64,000 bases of DNA from Isoetes taiwanensis (taxonomy: Eukaryota > Streptophyta > Lycopodiopsida > Isoetales > Isoetaceae). The stretch lies in assembly GCA_021234155.1 (NCBI GenBank), contig JAJEKV010000385.1, positions 1-64,000 of the forward strand, read 5' to 3'. This document shows, piece after piece, positions 13,560 to 26,422 of this stretch; position 1 is the first letter of the stretch; every line of letters starts with the position of its first letter. The notes beneath the pieces were generated by a model. That model made no database searches, was not told the DNA's origin, and was given only the letters and a program-made list of their open reading frames with translations. A program made the translations under genes and the position numbers.

Positions 13560-16290
13560 ATGAAGGCAGCTGCTCAAAGTTCTCCGCCATCCAGAGCATC
13601 TCAGGCAGGATCATGATCCCGAGTCCCATCCTTAGGGAAGGCCGGGCCCTTGGCCACCCAGAATGGATATGGCTCCCCCAAATGGGAAAATGCAGGGTCT
13701 TGGGCAAGAAGAACAGGATTCAAAAGTAATCTATCTGAGAAAGTGTTAGTACCAACAGTGATACAGAACAAATAAGTCCCCTGCCATGAACACTGCTAGA
13801 ATAAAACCCCCAAATGCCAATTCCAACCTAATGGACATGACAAGGAAGAGGCGTTGAGCTGGAGGAAAGGTAACATCTGTTCCCTCCCTCAGCTATGAAG
13901 AGAGGGACGGATTCTTGGAAACTGAGGGAGCCCAGAGCAGTGGACAATTTAAGCTGGAGCCTTCCAGACAGTACAAGAGTTCCGAGATTGACATGATGTT
14001 CCAGTCTCAGGATGCAGATGATGCAATGATGTCAAACACACTCACATGAAATATGAGCTCAGAGATACCCAGGTTAGGTTAGTTCACATCTGTATATGTT
14101 AATTTTGCCTTTTGCTCCAGTTTTCTCTAATTCTTCCCATCATTTACAGTGCCTATTGTTTCTATGGACTCCAGCATTATCTCCCCGACTGCAGGATCAC
14201 TAGTCTTAATGCCTCATATTTGTTCCAGCAATGGGAGGAACTGATGGGCACTATCTTTGCTTAAATCTAGTTTTGCAACCATTTTCAGTTTTCAGTTTCA
14301 CGTGTTGCTTTACTTTTGATATATATGGGGCCTTTTAGGTTGATACTGCCAAGGTCATCTCCACTATGCTTTGGTATCTGGTATCACCACATTATATACT
14401 TGTTTTGTTCAAGATTATCCTGATACAGGGAGCATCATTTGTCTATTCATTCAATACTTTCCATCATCTTTTCTCCAGAGTTTACATCTGTGAACGAGAA
14501 TGGTAAGATTACACTCAGCTTTGATATTTCATTAGAAGGTTAGAGAATGGTCCCAATTTTGCTTCCAAAACTGAGCATTTTCTGTCTTTATATTGTAGAG
14601 GTTTAAACATATAATGCGGAGTTACAAGGCGCAGTAATAATTTCTTCAGTCTTTGGGTTATTGTGGGATATATAGTGGTCTCATGTCAATCCTGCCTCAG
14701 GTATAGTTGCTAAAAAAGGTGAAATCTCATATGCATTTTTAAAGGAGATTCATTGAATTTATAAAAAACCGTGGTTGCAGAGTCATCAACCCAGTTGTGG
14801 TTGCACCGACCATTGCAGTTGGCCTTGGCCTTCTTACCTATGGCTTTCCTGTTGTTGATGTGTAGAGATTGGCATCCCTCAAAATTATTGTTGTCTTATT
14901 CTTTGCACTGGTATAGTGGCAAGCATTTGTTTTTATCTGCTACTTGTTTACAACTTTAACTTATTAGTTATTCACTCCTGTAGTATCTCAGAAAGATTGC
15001 TGTCTTTGGTCATCGTGATATTCCAAATATATGCAGTAAGTTACATCTTAAGGGATTAATCTTTTTCTCAAGTTGCAATGATGGGATAACATCTGATACA
15101 TAAAGGTATTCTGATATTGACACCAAACATCTGGGAAACAGGTACCGCTGGGTCTTGCAATCATTTGGCGTATGCTTTCCTTTCACGGAAGCAGGTGCCT
15201 CACAATTTTAAAAGGATGCAAGATGAATATACCATCATATCATTGTTTCCCCGAATGTCAGAAGCATGTGCACAATGAGACACTGTCGTACAGATGTATC
15301 CAATGTCTTCAATGAAGCCTCTTGGTTTCTGTTTTCATATCCATTTCAATGGGGAGCACCAAGATTTCATTTAAAACTGGGCTTGCATGATGATCCGTGT
15401 ATCCATAATTGCAACCCTAGATTCTGTAAGTGTTTTTCTTGCATCTAACTTTTGATCACAAAAAGTAGAACCTATAGATGGTTTTGCTAAAAATTTGGCT
15501 ACATTTACAGGTTGGAACATATCATGCTGCATCGCTACTCAGAAAGTACTCACGAGCTCCAACAGCAGGGGATAGTATGTAGAGCAGGCTGGACTCTGGA
15601 AGGCATTACTAGTGCTCTGGCGGGAGTCTGGGGCACTGGGGCAGGAGCAACAACTTTGACACAGAAAAATGCCCACACAATTGCTGTCACAAAAATGGGG
15701 CAGCCGGCATGCAGTAGAATTCGCCTGCATCCTAATGAATTGCCTCTATCTCTCTTTATAGGCACATCAAAATGAAAATACCTTTCATCTCTTGAGCAAA
15801 ATGAATAAGACACGTTTTCTTTCAATTAAAGTGTGCTGCAACAAAGCACAGTAACCTGGAGGTTTTGATGGTCAAATTGTAATACTCATGTGGGCACAAC
15901 TCTATAAATGGTAACTGGCAGGAAAGCAGGAGCATTAATTGGTGTCTATACCCACTAGTAATGGCTTTTCAGAGTCTCCTGTGTGTCATGTGGACACTCA
16001 CCAACAGCTCTAGGACTCTCAAATCTCAGATACAGCAGTGAGACTGGAAGCTCCCGCAATGTACTTATTGTTGGCTTTCAATTTTTCTATCTTTTGTCAG
16101 TACCAGCATATTTTCAGCAGTATGCAACAAATGGTTTACATACTCAACCATCAAGCAGTTACTTTCAAGCTTATGCAGCTCCCAACATGGCCCATTCCCA
16201 GGCCAAAGAGCCCAGGAGCAAGTAAGCTACCCGTCAACGCCCAGCCCGCCCCTCTTTCCTTTGGTTTGTCCAAATGTTTGCCTTCATAAA
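13560..16290 (+). pseudogene. Nucleobase-ascorbate transporter (NAT11/12 type), broken multi-exon gene
   Basis: NAT proteins are multi-helix membrane permeases of the xanthine/uracil family. Recognisable pieces run in family order: a hydrophilic N-terminus from an ATG at 13560 (GSWARRTGFKSNLSEK, about 13680-13740); HMKYELRDT (about 14045); FYGLQHYL and VPAMGGTDG (14150-14255); VISTML...LIQGASFVY (14340-14450); FKHIMRELQGAVI (about 14600); VINPVVVAPTIAVGLGLL then EIGIPQIIVVLFFAL (14780-14911); YLRKIAVFGHR (about 14985); VPLGLAIIW (about 15143); FQWGAPRFHLK (15208-15426); TYHAASLL, SALAGVWGTGAGATTLT and HTIAVTKMG (15511-15735); ALGLSNLRYS and SVPAYFQQY (15990-16130). The pieces are separated by short introns, several with usable GT/AG ends (GCAGTAAGT near 15040, TTACAG near 15510). 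At least eight frame breaks and some stops occur, and the C-terminal exon is missing. Retained introns argue against a retrocopy. Confidence 0.85.
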
Positions 16291-18727
16291 GTTGGTCCTA
16301 AATGCCTGGGGATGTAGGTCGACTACATGTATTGCTTCACTTTCTACCTCTCTCTTTTGGTCTAAATTGAAACCAATCATTTAGCCTCTCAGCAAGTGAT
16401 ACGTTCATCCTAATTCTATTAGTTTCAGATCCAATGTAATTCTGCAGATGAACAGTATGTTTAGAATAATCTAGAAGAACAAGCACCTGCCAAACTGCTT
16501 AGACTAATCTAGCACACGCATTCCGCCAAATTATCTACAATCCACATCGTGATTTTCTGCTCTTGACAAGTCCTTTGTCTAAAGTATCTAACCAGGGTGA
16601 CATGGTTTTAATGAACTTAATGCATAGTACCAAGATGCAGAAGTCTGTTCCTAAACCAGATGCCCCAAGCACATACTCAAAAAAAGATATATCTCAAATC
16701 TTGGGAGGTTTTTATAACTGTCACGCAAGACAAACCGACGGATCGGGACATACGCGGCGGCAAACTCGTTCTTAATGCCATATTTTCTATAACATGGTGA
16801 CTGCCTTCCCAGTATTTTATCTTGATAAACACAGTGCCCGAAGCCGGGCAGGAGAGGGAATGGACCCATGGTCTCGGCCCCACAACAGCAAGGAGCGAGG
16901 CTCAGCTATCAAAGACATATGCTACCATTTGGATTAGGGAAGATTTTTCAAGCGCATAAAGTGTTGGATTGTAAAAATTGAAAGAATTTAGATGTCACAC
17001 TTGCATTATGTATTAAACTTAATCAGTTCTTATTATAAATTTCTAGAGTTTTGGAATTTAGGAATTTAGGAACATTGAAAACTGATTAGTTTATAGTGAA
17101 AGGTGGGGACAAGATATAAAATGTGCAATACATACCAGCTGGTTAACAGAGATGCGTGTTCATCCATACTGGTACCATTTGATGGATGGATTGAGTGCTA
17201 TTGCATTTCAATATTTATGGCTTCAGTGCCGCAGTTGGGCAACCGCCTTTGCTTGGTATAACTGTACCAGGAACCAAAGACACAGAGGAGCACCAGCATA
17301 TGAATAATATGCAACAGATAACCCATTTTACATGACTACTATTTATTATAAGAGGGTGATTTTTCTAGTGTTTTTGCCAAGGTGGTTTAAGGCTTTGATG
17401 CAAATTCACATTTAGGTTAGATATTTTATTTCTGATATCGTATTTTCAAAAGCAACCAGGAAAGAAGTGCATACAAACTTATCTAAACATTGCTGTGGTT
17501 GTAAGTCATTTTTAATAACAAAATTGAGGTGCCCTCGTTATATAAATGGGACTAAAGAAATGGAATTAAAATATAACTTTAAGAACGACAAGCCTATTTT
17601 CATACAATGATCAAGATCCGTTAAATTATCTTTATAAAAATACTATCTATCTTATCTTATAAAGCTCCATAATAATTCCACTGCACAAAGACTAGTAGAA
17701 ATTGCTTCTATTTAGCTTGGGAATCGTTACTATCCAGGTTTTGTAATTGTAGTAGGTAGGTAGGTAGGTACATGTTGTTGTGTCAGTAGGAAGGGTCACT
17801 AATCGCGAACAATGGTCTAATTGTGGACTATATAAAAAAAAAATGGATCAAATTTCCTAGTAGTGAATCACCATATACTATTTGTCTCACCCAGACCATT
17901 GAATGAAGTGGTGAAAAGTGGGCTCTAATCTAATCATCCAATCTCAGCTTTGATCCAATAATAGGTATTTGGCTATTTTGTATCCAATTTTTTCCACAAA
18001 AACTATATATACCCTCAAACCAAGAGCCTTTAGCCATGCAAATTTAGTTGACTAAAATATTTTATTTTCAACTTTTCCTAGCCCATGATTCTTATGATCT
18101 ATTGTTGGTGCACCTCCTAAAGGACATCCTCTTTGCTTGACTTCTTTTAGAGAATTTAGAGTTATTAATGGCACCGTGTAAGGTAAAGCCATATGTTGAA
18201 TTTTACTTTAAGTGTTCATAGTTGAGCTTTAGCATTACAAGCTTGCAAGAAATTTTTGGGATCTTCATAGAGATTTGCTTCATTATCCTATAGGTTTGTG
18301 TTGATGGCTTGGTAGAATTTTTGGTTCTTCCATTTCTAAATCTCTATGGAAGCAATGTGTTTCCAATAAAGGGGTCATGCATAAAGACAAGTACTTTAAA
18401 CATATGAAGAATATTTTGAAGGTTTTTAGCACATCTTTTCTTATTTTTCTTTGTTTTGGAAACTCTTTAATGACTTGGCGGAAAATGGGATCCTTTCTTG
18501 TTTTTGGAAATTCTTAATAGTTCATTGAAATGGGATTATTTTTGTAGCACCTCGTAAGAGCAAGTTTTCTTCTTGGAATCCTTCTCAAGTTTGATTCGAA
18601 AGAAATAGCTAGGACCAGCCACATCTTTGACTTGCTTATCCGCAATGGTCTTGCATTAATGACCATCATCCTCCTCCAAAGACTTGTCGGAAGAAGATCT
18701 GTGGGGACCCATCTAGCATTGTAGATT
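16291..18727. other. Spacer downstream of the NAT-like gene
   Basis: I looked for the missing C-terminal NAT exon and did not find it. A short (GTAG)n run lies near 17752-17769. Open frames at 16563-16883 on both strands are unrecognised. Confidence 0.4.
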
Positions 18728-19640
18728 ATGTGCTTCAGGGCCAGCAACATCTACACCTTCTCGTGCATCTCAGGTGGGAAGAGACAACTGAGTCAAGAGG
18801 TGGATTTAGATCATCAACCCATCTTCTTTGAGATAAACCGACACGCCAATGTCAACGCCCAATGTGATTACCTGATGTTCAATATCAAGCTACCTTTATA
18901 TGCCTTATTTATGCCCTCGATTACAATCAAAACAGTCTTATGCCCAACCGCCACACAAGAATTATTGAAAATTTTTGCCTTTTACACTAATAGAGTGACA
19001 ATTTCCGTAATCGTCTAAGTGCATTTAAAAATGCTTTGAGAGGAAGCAACAAGAAGGCCTTCACGTTCGGTAAGCTTTCCTTTGAAACAAGTGGTTTGAC
19101 ATTGAATGCAAGGAACTCAAATGTCGACTACATAATTTATCCCACAATCATGTCAAGAAAAATCATTTTACCCGCTGATCCTCACCCCGAATATTTTGAA
19201 AAGAGTACTATAGAAAACCTATGCGATCTAAATGGAACATCTCTTCAAAAAGGGATGCAAGATTTATATCTTTATGATCCTATAGGGTTTGAAATGAGGT
19301 ATCAACATAGATGTGCCCAACATTAGTTATAACAGATGTAGATGTCACCAAAGGCTTACAAAATCTCGCAATGGAAAGGCTACGATCTATTAAAGTGGGG
19401 GTAGGCCATAGATTATCCTCGTTCCCGGTTAGTCTATTTAATAGGACTTCAAGAAGGCTTCCTTGCAATGGACCATCAGCAGGGTGGTTCCAACACAAGG
19501 TTAACGCGGATCCTCATTACCTTGCTATATACCGACAATCATGGTCGGCCGCATTATTGGCAAAATTACCGCAGAGATTTTTGAGTAGCAACCATCGCGA
19601 TAGGCGAAAGCAAATAAAAGTATATTTCATGAAATAGGCA
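18728..19640 (+). other. Possible decayed coding region, unrecognised
   Basis: Three successive plus-strand open frames (18728-19018, 19036-19326, 19311-19637) follow each other with frame changes and have protein-like composition, for example NAQCDYLMFNIKLPLYALF and KKAFTFGKLSFETSGLTLN. Coding-like text in other frames continues to about 20040. I do not recognise a family. It may be the remains of a transposon gene or of another inserted gene; chance is also possible. Confidence 0.3.
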
Positions 19641-21856
19641 AATGCGGACCTAGATACTCTACCAGATATCATACTTTTCGTTTTGGGCCTTCTGAGAGGA
19701 CAACACGGATCTCCAGAGATTATATCTTGTAGATGTGACAATACTAGGCGACAAGATCTGTATTGTCTTGTAGATGTGATACGGTATTCCAGAGAGAAGG
19801 AAAGGTTAATGCAATTAGAAGCCCCCAAAAAGTTGCAAAATATAGTATATAGACTATGAAACATGCTCAACATAAATGCTAATCATCTGGACAAATGCCT
19901 TTCAACAAGAGTGTTGAAGTCCCTAAAAAGTGCACTCTCCCCAGCCTATTGGAACTATACATTGACCACCCTGAGGGTTGGCTTTGCTCAAAGTGGGAGA
20001 TGGAGGGCCGCTTTAGTTCATCATATCATCCGGTAGTTGATATACACATGTGATGTGGATCTTTAGCTCATGTTCTAGTAAATTTGTAGCAGCCTTCGAT
20101 ATGAGAATTTTTCCCTAAAAGTAGCAAACATGGAAGACACTCCTTTAAGTATGCAATGAGGACTATAATAATCAAGCAAAGATTCAGACAAGTGCTTCCT
20201 AAGTAAGATTTTTGATGTTAGTTTTAGAACTGTAAAGCCAAGATACCACAAACCCATATTAATCATGTTTCGTTAAAGTCCACAACAATACTTTTAGCGA
20301 TTTCACCCATTGTTTACCACCTTAGTATTGAGACAAACAAATTGGTCCGGGAAGAGCGGGAAGATAGGATTTGCCAATGCTTCCAACTAGAAGCCGGAAG
20401 ATGGATGCCACACTCTTCAGATCCCCAACATTTGGCCTTATCAAAGCACGATATGCTGGGTTGATTACACCTAATGTGATGTTGTAGATGGCTTCCATGG
20501 GGGTACTAGCATCATATCTTCGTGAGGACGCCCATGCACCATAGAACATTACCGCAAACTCAATAATGGTATTGGCCACCAATCATGAAGCCATTGACTC
20601 TAATCCACTGCTGTTGATATGGTCAGCCGCCCAAGCTTGATGGTGCACTAGAATAACCACAATGGAGCCAAAGCTAGGGTGGCCCATGCAACCTAATGGA
20701 CAACTAATGACCCTATAGTATTTTATAAAAACAAGAAGTTTTTACCAAAATGGAAACCACGCCCCATGTAAAACGATATTGCAAGTATTGTGGCCGCGAA
20801 TCTAACACCATGCCACCGCATGGATTATGGTGTGGTTGCATTATGCCAGTTTGAACTCATTCTCAAGCGTCGGTTCTTGGCAAGATGCGAAAAGCCGTGA
20901 TTCTTCTATATGACCGCGATTACGCCATTCATGCGTGATGCCATTTGATAAGGAGAGCATCCGTGACGACGGTAAACACGGTTCACGCTCTGGTGAGATT
21001 TGGCCACCGCTTTTTATCAATATGCGGTGAATGTTTGTGTTCGCATATGTGCTTAAGCACTTACACATCGTTACAGGTAATGGATGGTTCAGGAAGTAGC
21101 AATATGGACCAGAGAGATGGGATGAATCTAAGCAATATAACCGAATGAAGGGAAATGGAATGAAGATTGGGTCGACAGAAGCGACACCTGACATGGTTAC
21201 CAAAATACAAGGGTCCAAGATACTATAATAAGAGAAGTCTTCAACCCGGATCTACAGATAGGACAACAAATATATAGAGATATCCGAGTAAGGAAGGCAA
21301 AGGGACACCCTAGCAAGATTCAGGATGGGGGAGCCACGATTTAAGAATCGAGAAGGATAGGTGGAGAAAGTGGAAAGGGAGAATCGAGTCCAGTAATATG
21401 TGACATTGGTGTGGGGAATGGGGAGGATGAGAACTACATGCTCAATTATTGTACGGCATAAAGATACTAAGACGGGGGTAAGTATGTGCTTATAAGATGG
21501 GGACAAGCAATACACATCCCATGGCAAGAGAGAAAAACAAAACGGATTTAGGGGAGCGTAATCAAGAAAATGATGACTAAGCATCGAGGTGCACAAGGAA
21601 AAAGGTTGATAATATGAGCCACCGCAGAGGTGGGGACATTAAAAACCCGTGAAAGCACAACTAAAAGTTGATGATAATGATGCACCCACGCATTGGTCAT
21701 GATGCCAATTATAAGCTGGGTGCCATATCAATAGAAAATAAGATAAGCCCTCCTAAAGGGCTACTAATGTACCAAAGATGATGTGTTTAGCAACTTACGG
21801 GAAGCTCGCCCATGCTACATCAGTCCGTGGGTCCTGCGCACTAGGACAATAGCCAA
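19641..21856. other. Spacer with unrecognised minus-strand open frames
   Basis: The minus-strand open frames 19517-19873, 20841-21218 (125 codons) and 21252-21596 (114 codons) show no domain that I recognise and no splice context. Nothing else is assigned. Confidence 0.35.
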
Positions 21857-21902
21857 TTCTATTCTATTCTCATTCTATTCTATTCTATTCTATTCTATTC
21901 TA
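21857..21902. repeat. (TTCTA)n microsatellite
   Basis: About nine units of the 5-base repeat ATTCT/TTCTA with one interruption (TCTCATTC). The same motif recurs at 30456-30478. Confidence 0.9.
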
Positions 21903-22019
21903 TGTGCTTCACATGCATATGAACTATCGAGAATATCACCAAGAATTTAAGTTAAGCAACCTTTCCTTAATAAATGTATCGTGACAACTTGTTTGTAATT
22001 TTGAAAACTTCTCATGTGC

Positions 22020-25000
22020 TTTACAACTATAACTATAGCTATTGGTGCATAACTTGTTCAAGACCTCATTTTGTTGCAACAACATCAAGCACTTGTTTGA
22101 ATTTGTTGAACTTGATTTGTATAATGCCTTTGTAAAAATGTCGGTACTTTGTTCCCTGTGTGCTTATATATTCAATTTTGCAATATTATTTTTGAGACAT
22201 CCATTTCTCTTATGAAGTGTATATAAGTTCAATATGTTTGGTTCTTTGATGAAGAACCAGTTTTAGTAATGGCTACGGCTTTGTCGTCACACAATAGTTT
22301 AGTTGGACCACTTTTGCATGATACTCATTTAATAGTCTTCATGCCCATATAATTTCTTTGGTCGCAAAGGGTGGTTGCAACATTACCGCCTCAGTCAGTA
22401 GACATGGCAATATTTGATTATTCTTGATTTCCATGCAACTAACTCTCCTCCAAGTACGGTGAAAATCTGAGGGTGATTTTCATAATCTAGATCAGATGCC
22501 CAACAGCATTGCAATATTCTATGAGTGTCATGTTATCATTAGAGTAGCATAATTTTTGTTCTTGGAGTTCCTTTGAAAATCTTAGTACTCTTTTCACCGG
22601 CCATCCAATGCATCTTCCCCTGAATTGTTTGAATATCTACTGCAAGCTACGTAAATGCAATGTCGTGGTGTGTAGTTGAACACATAGAGCACCTTATCAA
22701 TTCTCTATACAATGTACCTTCCATGTCTTCAAATTCTTTTTATTGTTCTAGGGCACATCTCCTCTGAAATCTTATAGCCATGTGAACTAGTGGATATCCA
22801 TCGATTTACAAGATTCCATGCCAAACCTTTTCAAAAGATACCTTGATGTTTGATGTCCGGTAAGAGTTAGACTCCATATTTATTCGATCTCTATGCACTT
22901 TAATCCCTATAAATTTTCAAGTTCTCTCTGTCATTTTAAACTTGTCTTTGAGCACTATTTTTGCATTTTAATCAAGCATGTCATGGTATAGCAATCATAA
23001 TACAATCATCTATGTACAATGCAATAATGCAAAATTCATCTCCTTGTTTTAAAACATAAATATTTCCATCGGAGTTTGTAACTTTGAAAGTCCTTTTTCT
23101 AAGATATTCGCCCATGCAAATATACCATTGTCTAGGGGCTTGCTTCAAGCCATACCTTTTGCTTTGTTTTAGCTTCCATACCATATCATTTCCTGTTTCA
23201 AACCCTTTTGGTGGTTTCATGAAAATCTCTTCATCTAATTTGGCATTCAAAAAGGCAGTACTCACATCCATATGATGTATTTCCAAATTTCTAGCATTAG
23301 CAAAGGCAAGTAACATACGTATACTAGATAGCTTGACTATTGGTGAGAAGGTCTCGTCATAATCCAACCCTTTCTTTTGTGAGAAGCCCTTGGCTACTAG
23401 TCTGGCTTTATACTTTTGTCCTTTGCCATCTGAGTTAGACTTAAGTTTCTTTCCTTGGGGTTTCTGAACTAGCTCATAAGTACATGTTCTTTCAAAAGCA
23501 TTCATCTCTTCTTCCATGGCTTTTTTCCATTCTTTTGAGTCTATTGCATTTATAGCTTCCTCATAGTTAGAAGGCACATTAGGTTCTAGAATTGCCATGA
23601 TATTATCTAATTCACTTTCATTCCTGAGTCTTTTGCTTTTTTCCTCTTCTCCTCTTCCAAAAAGTTCAGTTTCAATGTCTAGATCAGCCTTTAGATTTTC
23701 TGCTTCAGTTTTCCTTCTTCTCTTCTCCACAGGTTTATTATCATGTACTGTAACTTCCACATGATTATCTAGTTTGTTATTAGGATCTGTACCTTTCACA
23801 TGCTCATTTGATTCCTTTGCTAGTTTTTTATGAATGTCCTCTTCATCAGAACTGTCATAATCTAAGTCAGCCAATTTCCTTTCATTATCACTATGATTTG
23901 ATTTGATAATTACTTTCTTTGAAGCTTTCTCTCTATTTCCATATAGTGTCCCTTCATCAAAGATTATATCCCTGCTTAGAATTAGTTTCCTTTTTATGGG
24001 TTCATATAGCAAATACCCTTTTGCTTGCTCGTCATAACCAACTAGGTAGCCCAAGCATGCTCTGTCATCTAGTTTTCTTCTAATTTCTTCTGGCACATGG
24101 GCATATTCAGCACATCCATACACTTTGAATAATTCAAATGAGGGATAAGTACCATACCACAAATGATCAGGCAATTCTCTATTAAGACTTCTTAATGGCA
24201 ACTTGTTTTGGATTTTCACTGCAGTCTTAACAGCCTCCTCCCACAAGTAGTTTGGCAGTCCAACATATTTTAGCATGGCTCTCACTGCATTTAGGATGGA
24301 TCTGTTCTTTCTTTCAGCAACTCCATTTTCTTGGCGTGTATGAACAAGTGAGTTGTCTTCTTATTCCATTGTTTAGACAATATCATTAAATCTATAAGAA
24401 ACAAATTCACCACCTGTCGGTTCTTAAACACGATCTTTTCTCCTGTTTGTCTCTCTGCTTCAGCTTGGAAATTTTGAACGCTGCAAAGGCTTGGTCTTTA
24501 GATCTTAGTGTGTATACTTTTGTCTTTCTCGTATCATCTATAAAGGTTATAAAATACCTTTTCCCATAAATGCATCTCACATTTAGTGGACCACATAGAT
24601 CACTATGTACAATCCCCAAAATTGTTTTTGCTCTTTTTGTATATTTTGGAAAAGGCAGTCTGCTATGCTTTCCTAACAAGCAGCCCTTACACTTAAACTG
24701 ATAATCATTTGTTTCTGCTCCAGTTGCCCTATTATTTGCATGAGTATGCCCAAGCCTTTCATGCCACAATTTTAAATTTGGTACTATCAACTTTGCATCC
24801 AAAGCTATTCGAAATGTCATTGTTGAATTCAAAAGTTTCCCAACCACGTTTGCCCAAGAACTTTATTTCATTATTCATCAAAATTCTACAATTGAGTTTA
24901 TCAAAACAAACTTCATATCCAAGATCTACTAGCTGAGTCACAGAAATAAGATTCTTGACTATATTTGGAACACATAAAACATTGTCAAGTACAACTCGAT

Positions 25001-25927
25001 TTCCTTCAAATCATATAATTCGGGAATCGGACTCTTCAACTTTTTCTAGCTTCCATCATCTTAGTTTGAACAAAGTTTGGAACTTCTCCTAGTTTTCTCC
25101 TTAAGTCTAGAACTAGGCGGCCTTTCCTTTACTTTTTTTGTAGGTTCCTCTGCCCCTATAGTTGCCTTCTCTTGTATTATAAACTTTGCCCTGAACAAAG
25201 CCTCTTACCTCTAATTTTCCCAGATCCTTTGGGTAGAGCAATTACTAACAATATGTCCAAAACCTTCACGGATATAACATCTATTTTCTTTTTGTTCATT
25301 TGGGACAATTTGCTTTAATATGACCATATTGATTGCACAAATAGCAAAGGTCCAACTTTACCTTTGTCTCCTTGTCCTACTGATAATTGACATCGGATCT
25401 GCTATGAGATTGTCAAATCTATGAGAAAAACTCCACAAGATCATTTTTCATTGTACTTGAGCTTCCTAAGCTCCTTTTCCCATACATCTAGTTGAGAAGA
25501 AGTTTTCTTCTCATAATTTGCTAGCATAAACTCCCACATGTTTTGGAGTCGTTCCCCTTAAGCGTAGCGAGAATGCTCGAACTCACCTTCTTTGCTTATC
25601 ACACTTCTAGCCTCCAGTGCATGATTTTTATAGATGCTTCCATACTTGAGATACTAGTTCGTTCGGAGATACTAAAGCTCCTTTTGCTTAGCTGCTTCTC
25701 TAGTTGAGCTGCCTCCACTAGCTACATGCGCATATGTCTTCCCTTTACTTGGACTTACTTCTTGAGTTACAATTTGTTTCTTCTCCTGTAACTAAATCCC
25801 ACAGTCCTTCAATCTCTAGAACTTCTTGAACCTTTTGTTTCCATACCTGAAATCCTGCACCACCTTTGAACACATCAATGGCACTGAGAAGAGATGCTCC
25901 AAATCTGCTGGCCATTTATGATAACCT
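22020..25927 (-). mobile_element. Ty1/copia retrotransposon internal region, decayed
   Basis: Read on the minus strand, the domains come in copia order. A gag zinc knuckle near 25240-25275 has the pattern C-Y-I-R-E-G-F-G-H-I-V-S-N-C, with Arg in place of the second Cys. A GAG-pre-integrase/integrase frame at 24407-24847 carries LKLWHERLGH, CKGCLLGKH and IVHSDLCGPL. The largest frame (22981-24285, 434 codons) carries the integrase end, the WKKAMEEEM start of reverse transcriptase, YKARLVAKGFSQKKGLDY, MDVSTAFLNAKLDEEIFM and the active-site box YIDD (23005-23016; the usual copia box is YVDD). RNase H is degenerate from 22980 down to about 22080, ending in DIFTKAL. Frameshifts near 24290-24400 and elsewhere make it non-functional. 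The 434-codon frame is the longest in the window, so the copy is not very old. Confidence 0.9.
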
Positions 25928-25939
25928 GCTCTGATACCA
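25928..25939 (-). other. Primer-binding site for initiator tRNA-Met
   Basis: The minus strand reads TGGTATCAGAGC, the standard copia primer-binding site complementary to the 3' end of initiator tRNA-Met. It lies 2 bases inside the proposed 5' LTR, as expected, and fixes the direction of the element. Confidence 0.9.
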
Positions 25940-25941
25940 AT

Positions 25942-26422
25942 TGTTGAATCTTATAGATAATTTCTTTAAGCAATCAATTGCACTAATGTAACAACTTAAT
26001 TTGTCTCTCTATTTCACTAGAGGATAGCAATATGTTCAATGGTTAGTCAAATGCATATCAAATATCAAGCAACCACAATATTCAATATCGATCAAATATC
26101 AGATACCATTATATGACTTCTCATTTTATTGATCATCTGCAGAATCAATCGCATGATCGATTCTCACAGTTCTACAATACTTATAGGACTTGAGTCCGTC
26201 AGTTATTCAACCGACCTGCTTGAATCCGGCGGTTAAGCCATAGCCGAAATTTAAAATTGAACTTGGCTCGAAACCATTCGGCTAGCATATCAGCCCTAAT
26301 GTGGAAATATTCAATGTCCTTAATATTGTTCATAAGTTAGGCTTTAGAATAATTCCTCAATGCCATTAGGGTATTGAGCTAACGTTTGAAACAACACCAC
26401 AATGATCGGATTTATTCCAACA
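25942..26422 (-). repeat. 5' LTR of the copia element
   Basis: The sequence between the primer-binding site and 26422 starts TGTTGGAATAAATCC and ends GATTCAACA on the minus strand, giving the TG...CA ends and the short inverted TGTTG/CAACA typical of copia LTRs. Length is about 481 bp. No second copy is visible near 21.9-22.1 kb, so the 3' LTR seems deleted. Confidence 0.7.

Noticed and set aside
20841-21596. Two minus-strand open frames of 125 and 114 codons as genes
   Set aside because: No domain, no splice signals and composition like reversed AT-rich spacer; length alone is not enough.
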